Assembly (NCBI GenBank): GCA_014729315.1
Contig: WJKD01000492.1
Coordinates: 1-5,905 of the forward strand
Reading direction: 5' to 3'
Source: Promethearchaeota archaeon
GTDB taxonomy: Archaea > Asgardarchaeota > Lokiarchaeia > Sigynarchaeales > SOKP01
Length of the DNA stretch: 5,905 nt
The notes below the pieces were generated by a model that was not told the origin of the DNA, ran no database searches, and worked only from the letters and a program-made list of their open reading frames with translations. The position numbers were made by a program, and so were the translations under genes. Shown one piece after another: positions 5,014 to 5,905 of this stretch (its first letter is position 1; each line of letters begins with the position of its first letter).

Positions 5014-5166
5014 CTAGAGTTCTATATTAATTTTAACTTCTTTGATCTCTTTCGGAATTCCACTCAAGGCATTAATGAAGCCGATGTTAATATTCGTTAA
5101 AACTGTTGTCATAATCTCGTTGAGAGGAATTTCTTCTTCGTTTATCTCTAAGTATACTTTGGGCAT
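5014..5166 (-). CDS. 50-residue small protein, hypothetical
   Basis: ATG 5166 to a TAG at 5014-5016 encodes 50 residues. The sequence behaves like a folded protein: an opening strand MPKVYLEINEEEIPLN, a central helix with IMTTVLTNINIGFINALSG, then GIPKEIKEVKINIEL, which reads as a turn and a closing strand. This gives a beta-alpha-beta layout with alternating hydrophobics in both strands and almost no waste. The upstream frame stops after eight codons, so the start is well bounded; no Shine-Dalgarno is present, and an AT-rich box GTTAAAAAAAAA near 5230-5241 could drive it. It lies 108 bases downstream of the membrane protein gene on the same strand. I recall similar very short proteins with a PLN motif near the first strand in Lokiarchaeal genomes, but cannot confirm this. 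Function unknown; possibly a dimerising or partner-binding module. Confidence 0.65.
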   Translation of the reverse strand: MPKVYLEINEEEIPLNEIMTTVLTNINIGFINALSGIPKEIKEVKINIEL

Positions 5167-5274
5167 ATTTAGATTATTATTTGATGGAATTTAACTTCTT
5201 GGATTTCCCAATGAGTCGAGGGTAAAAGATTTTTTTTTAACACTCTTTTTTGCGAAGAACAATACAAAGGAATA

Positions 5275-5676
5275 CTAAGATAAGCGAAGAGTTCGCCATG
5301 TCTTCCAAAATACTAACCACATTATTATTAAGATAAATAAAGCGGTAGCAAAAACGTATCCTCCAATAAATATGTCAACGAATATCATAAAAGGAAGACC
5401 AGCCATCGCAAACCCAAGCATATAACCATAACCCCAAAATCGATTTTTGTAGCCTATTATTATTCCAGGAACACTCGTTGTAAAAATTATAGATAAATAT
5501 GCCATTATTTCAAGGGATGTCATTATGAATAGCATGTTAATCCACGAAAAAATTAACCCAATCACTAAAAAAACAAAAGTTCCGATGTCGAGACTCAATT
5601 CTGGGTCGGACTTACCTGTAGGAGTTATGGGTTTAGCTGATTCTTTATCGTTCATATTAATCTTTCCATTATTCAT
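5275..5676 (-). CDS. four-helix integral membrane protein, 133 aa
   Basis: Four hydrophobic segments are visible at about residues 33-52, 55-76, 83-103 and 106-125. A polar N-terminal tail of about 30 residues contains the PITPTGKSDPEL stretch. Positive charges fall in the loop between helices 2 and 3 (YKNRF) and at the C-terminus (KTWRTLRLS), so by the positive-inside rule both termini face the cytoplasm. There is no cleavable signal and no catalytic or transport motif I recognise. Acidic residues lie at the helix 3 end (FVDIF), and glycine pairs occur in GYGYMLGFAMAG. The ATG at 5676 is taken as the start; ATG 5655 (Met 8) is possible and has a weak purine stretch GGAAAG before it. It is the first of a minus-strand set with the 50- and 30-residue frames. 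Role unknown. Confidence 0.75.
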   Translation of the reverse strand: MNNGKINMNDKESAKPITPTGKSDPELSLDIGTFVFLVIGLIFSWINMLFIMTSLEIMAYLSIIFTTSVPGIIIGYKNRFWGYGYMLGFAMAGLPFMIFVDIFIGGYVFATALFILIIMWLVFWKTWRTLRLS

Positions 5677-5905
5677 TGATAAAAGTAAATAAGAATATTT
5701 CTTTCAATAATTTTCCAGAGTATTAAGTATTGATATATGTTAGTAAAAATTTTTTACCTTTTTTAGTTTTGACTATTTTTACAGCAATCCCTACAAAATT
5801 AAGTATTAACCGAGATTATTGAAGCTTTCGTAATTTTTATAAATAATTGACTTTTTTATCGTCAAAGAATTCCACAGATTTATAAGGTTCATATCAGATA
5901 TATGA
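5677..5905. other. right-end intergenic region with outward promoter
   Basis: No convincing gene is seen in these 229 bases. AT-rich boxes on the plus strand, TTTTTATAAATAATT (5834-5848) and TTTATAAGG (5879-5887), look like TATA elements for a gene to the right; an ATG occurs at 5902, but its frame cannot be judged. For the minus-strand membrane protein no strong box is seen; ACATATATC about 65 bases upstream is a candidate. A 10-base direct repeat ATTAAGTATT occurs at 5722 and 5798. A minus-strand frame ending at 5806 is open to the window edge but has only about 32 codons. Confidence 0.4.

Noticed and set aside
5806..5892. Minus-strand frame of about 28 codons from ATG 5892, open to the window edge upstream
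   Set aside because: It overlaps strong TATA-like sequence, has no ribosome site and an Asn/Ile/Lys-rich composition expected by chance. It could be the tail of a gene from the right, but nothing supports that.

Overview
This AT-rich window (long A and T runs, TATA-like boxes of the TTTATAAA type, few Shine-Dalgarno sites) looks archaeal. The small proteins it carries point to an Asgard archaeon of the Lokiarchaeia kind: a stand-alone longin/roadblock-like protein, a tiny RING-like zinc protein with a polyproline tail, an ACT-like regulator-sized protein and a lysine/glutamate-rich repeat protein. The lineage is an inference from remembered family character; no database was searched.

Layout. 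Bases 1-1287 (+) hold most of a DUF362 protein whose start lies left of the window. After a 193-base gap with a good TATA box comes an all-helical protein of unknown function (1481-2221, +). Next is a striking protein made of seven exact-length 35-residue repeats (best start TTG 2336, to 3289, +). A longin-like gene (3360-3824, -) is convergent with it. A 245-base divergent promoter region separates the longin-like gene from an ACT-like gene (4070-4510, +), and a RING-like zinc protein follows (ATG 4644 to 4853, +). On the minus strand at the right are a four-helix membrane protein (5275-5676), a 50-residue protein (5014-5166) and a possible 30-residue protein with a perfect AGGAGG site (4850-4942). 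The last two are short and easy to overlook. The final 229 bases hold promoter-like sequence pointing right, probably for a gene beyond the window.

How the genes relate. No classical pathway operon is visible: genes are mostly single, with their own promoters and U-rich 3' ends. Two of those ends share an 11-base motif placed at the stop codon. The only likely operon is the minus-strand membrane protein / 50-residue protein / 30-residue ORF group. Several products (longin-like, RING-like with LPPPP, long helical repeat protein) belong to classes tied to membrane traffic, ubiquitin-like or cytoskeletal functions in eukaryotes, but nothing here proves that they act together.

Most worth following up are the 35-residue repeat protein, which also shows a 315-bp higher-order duplication, the 50-residue protein, and the polyproline-plus-zinc microprotein.
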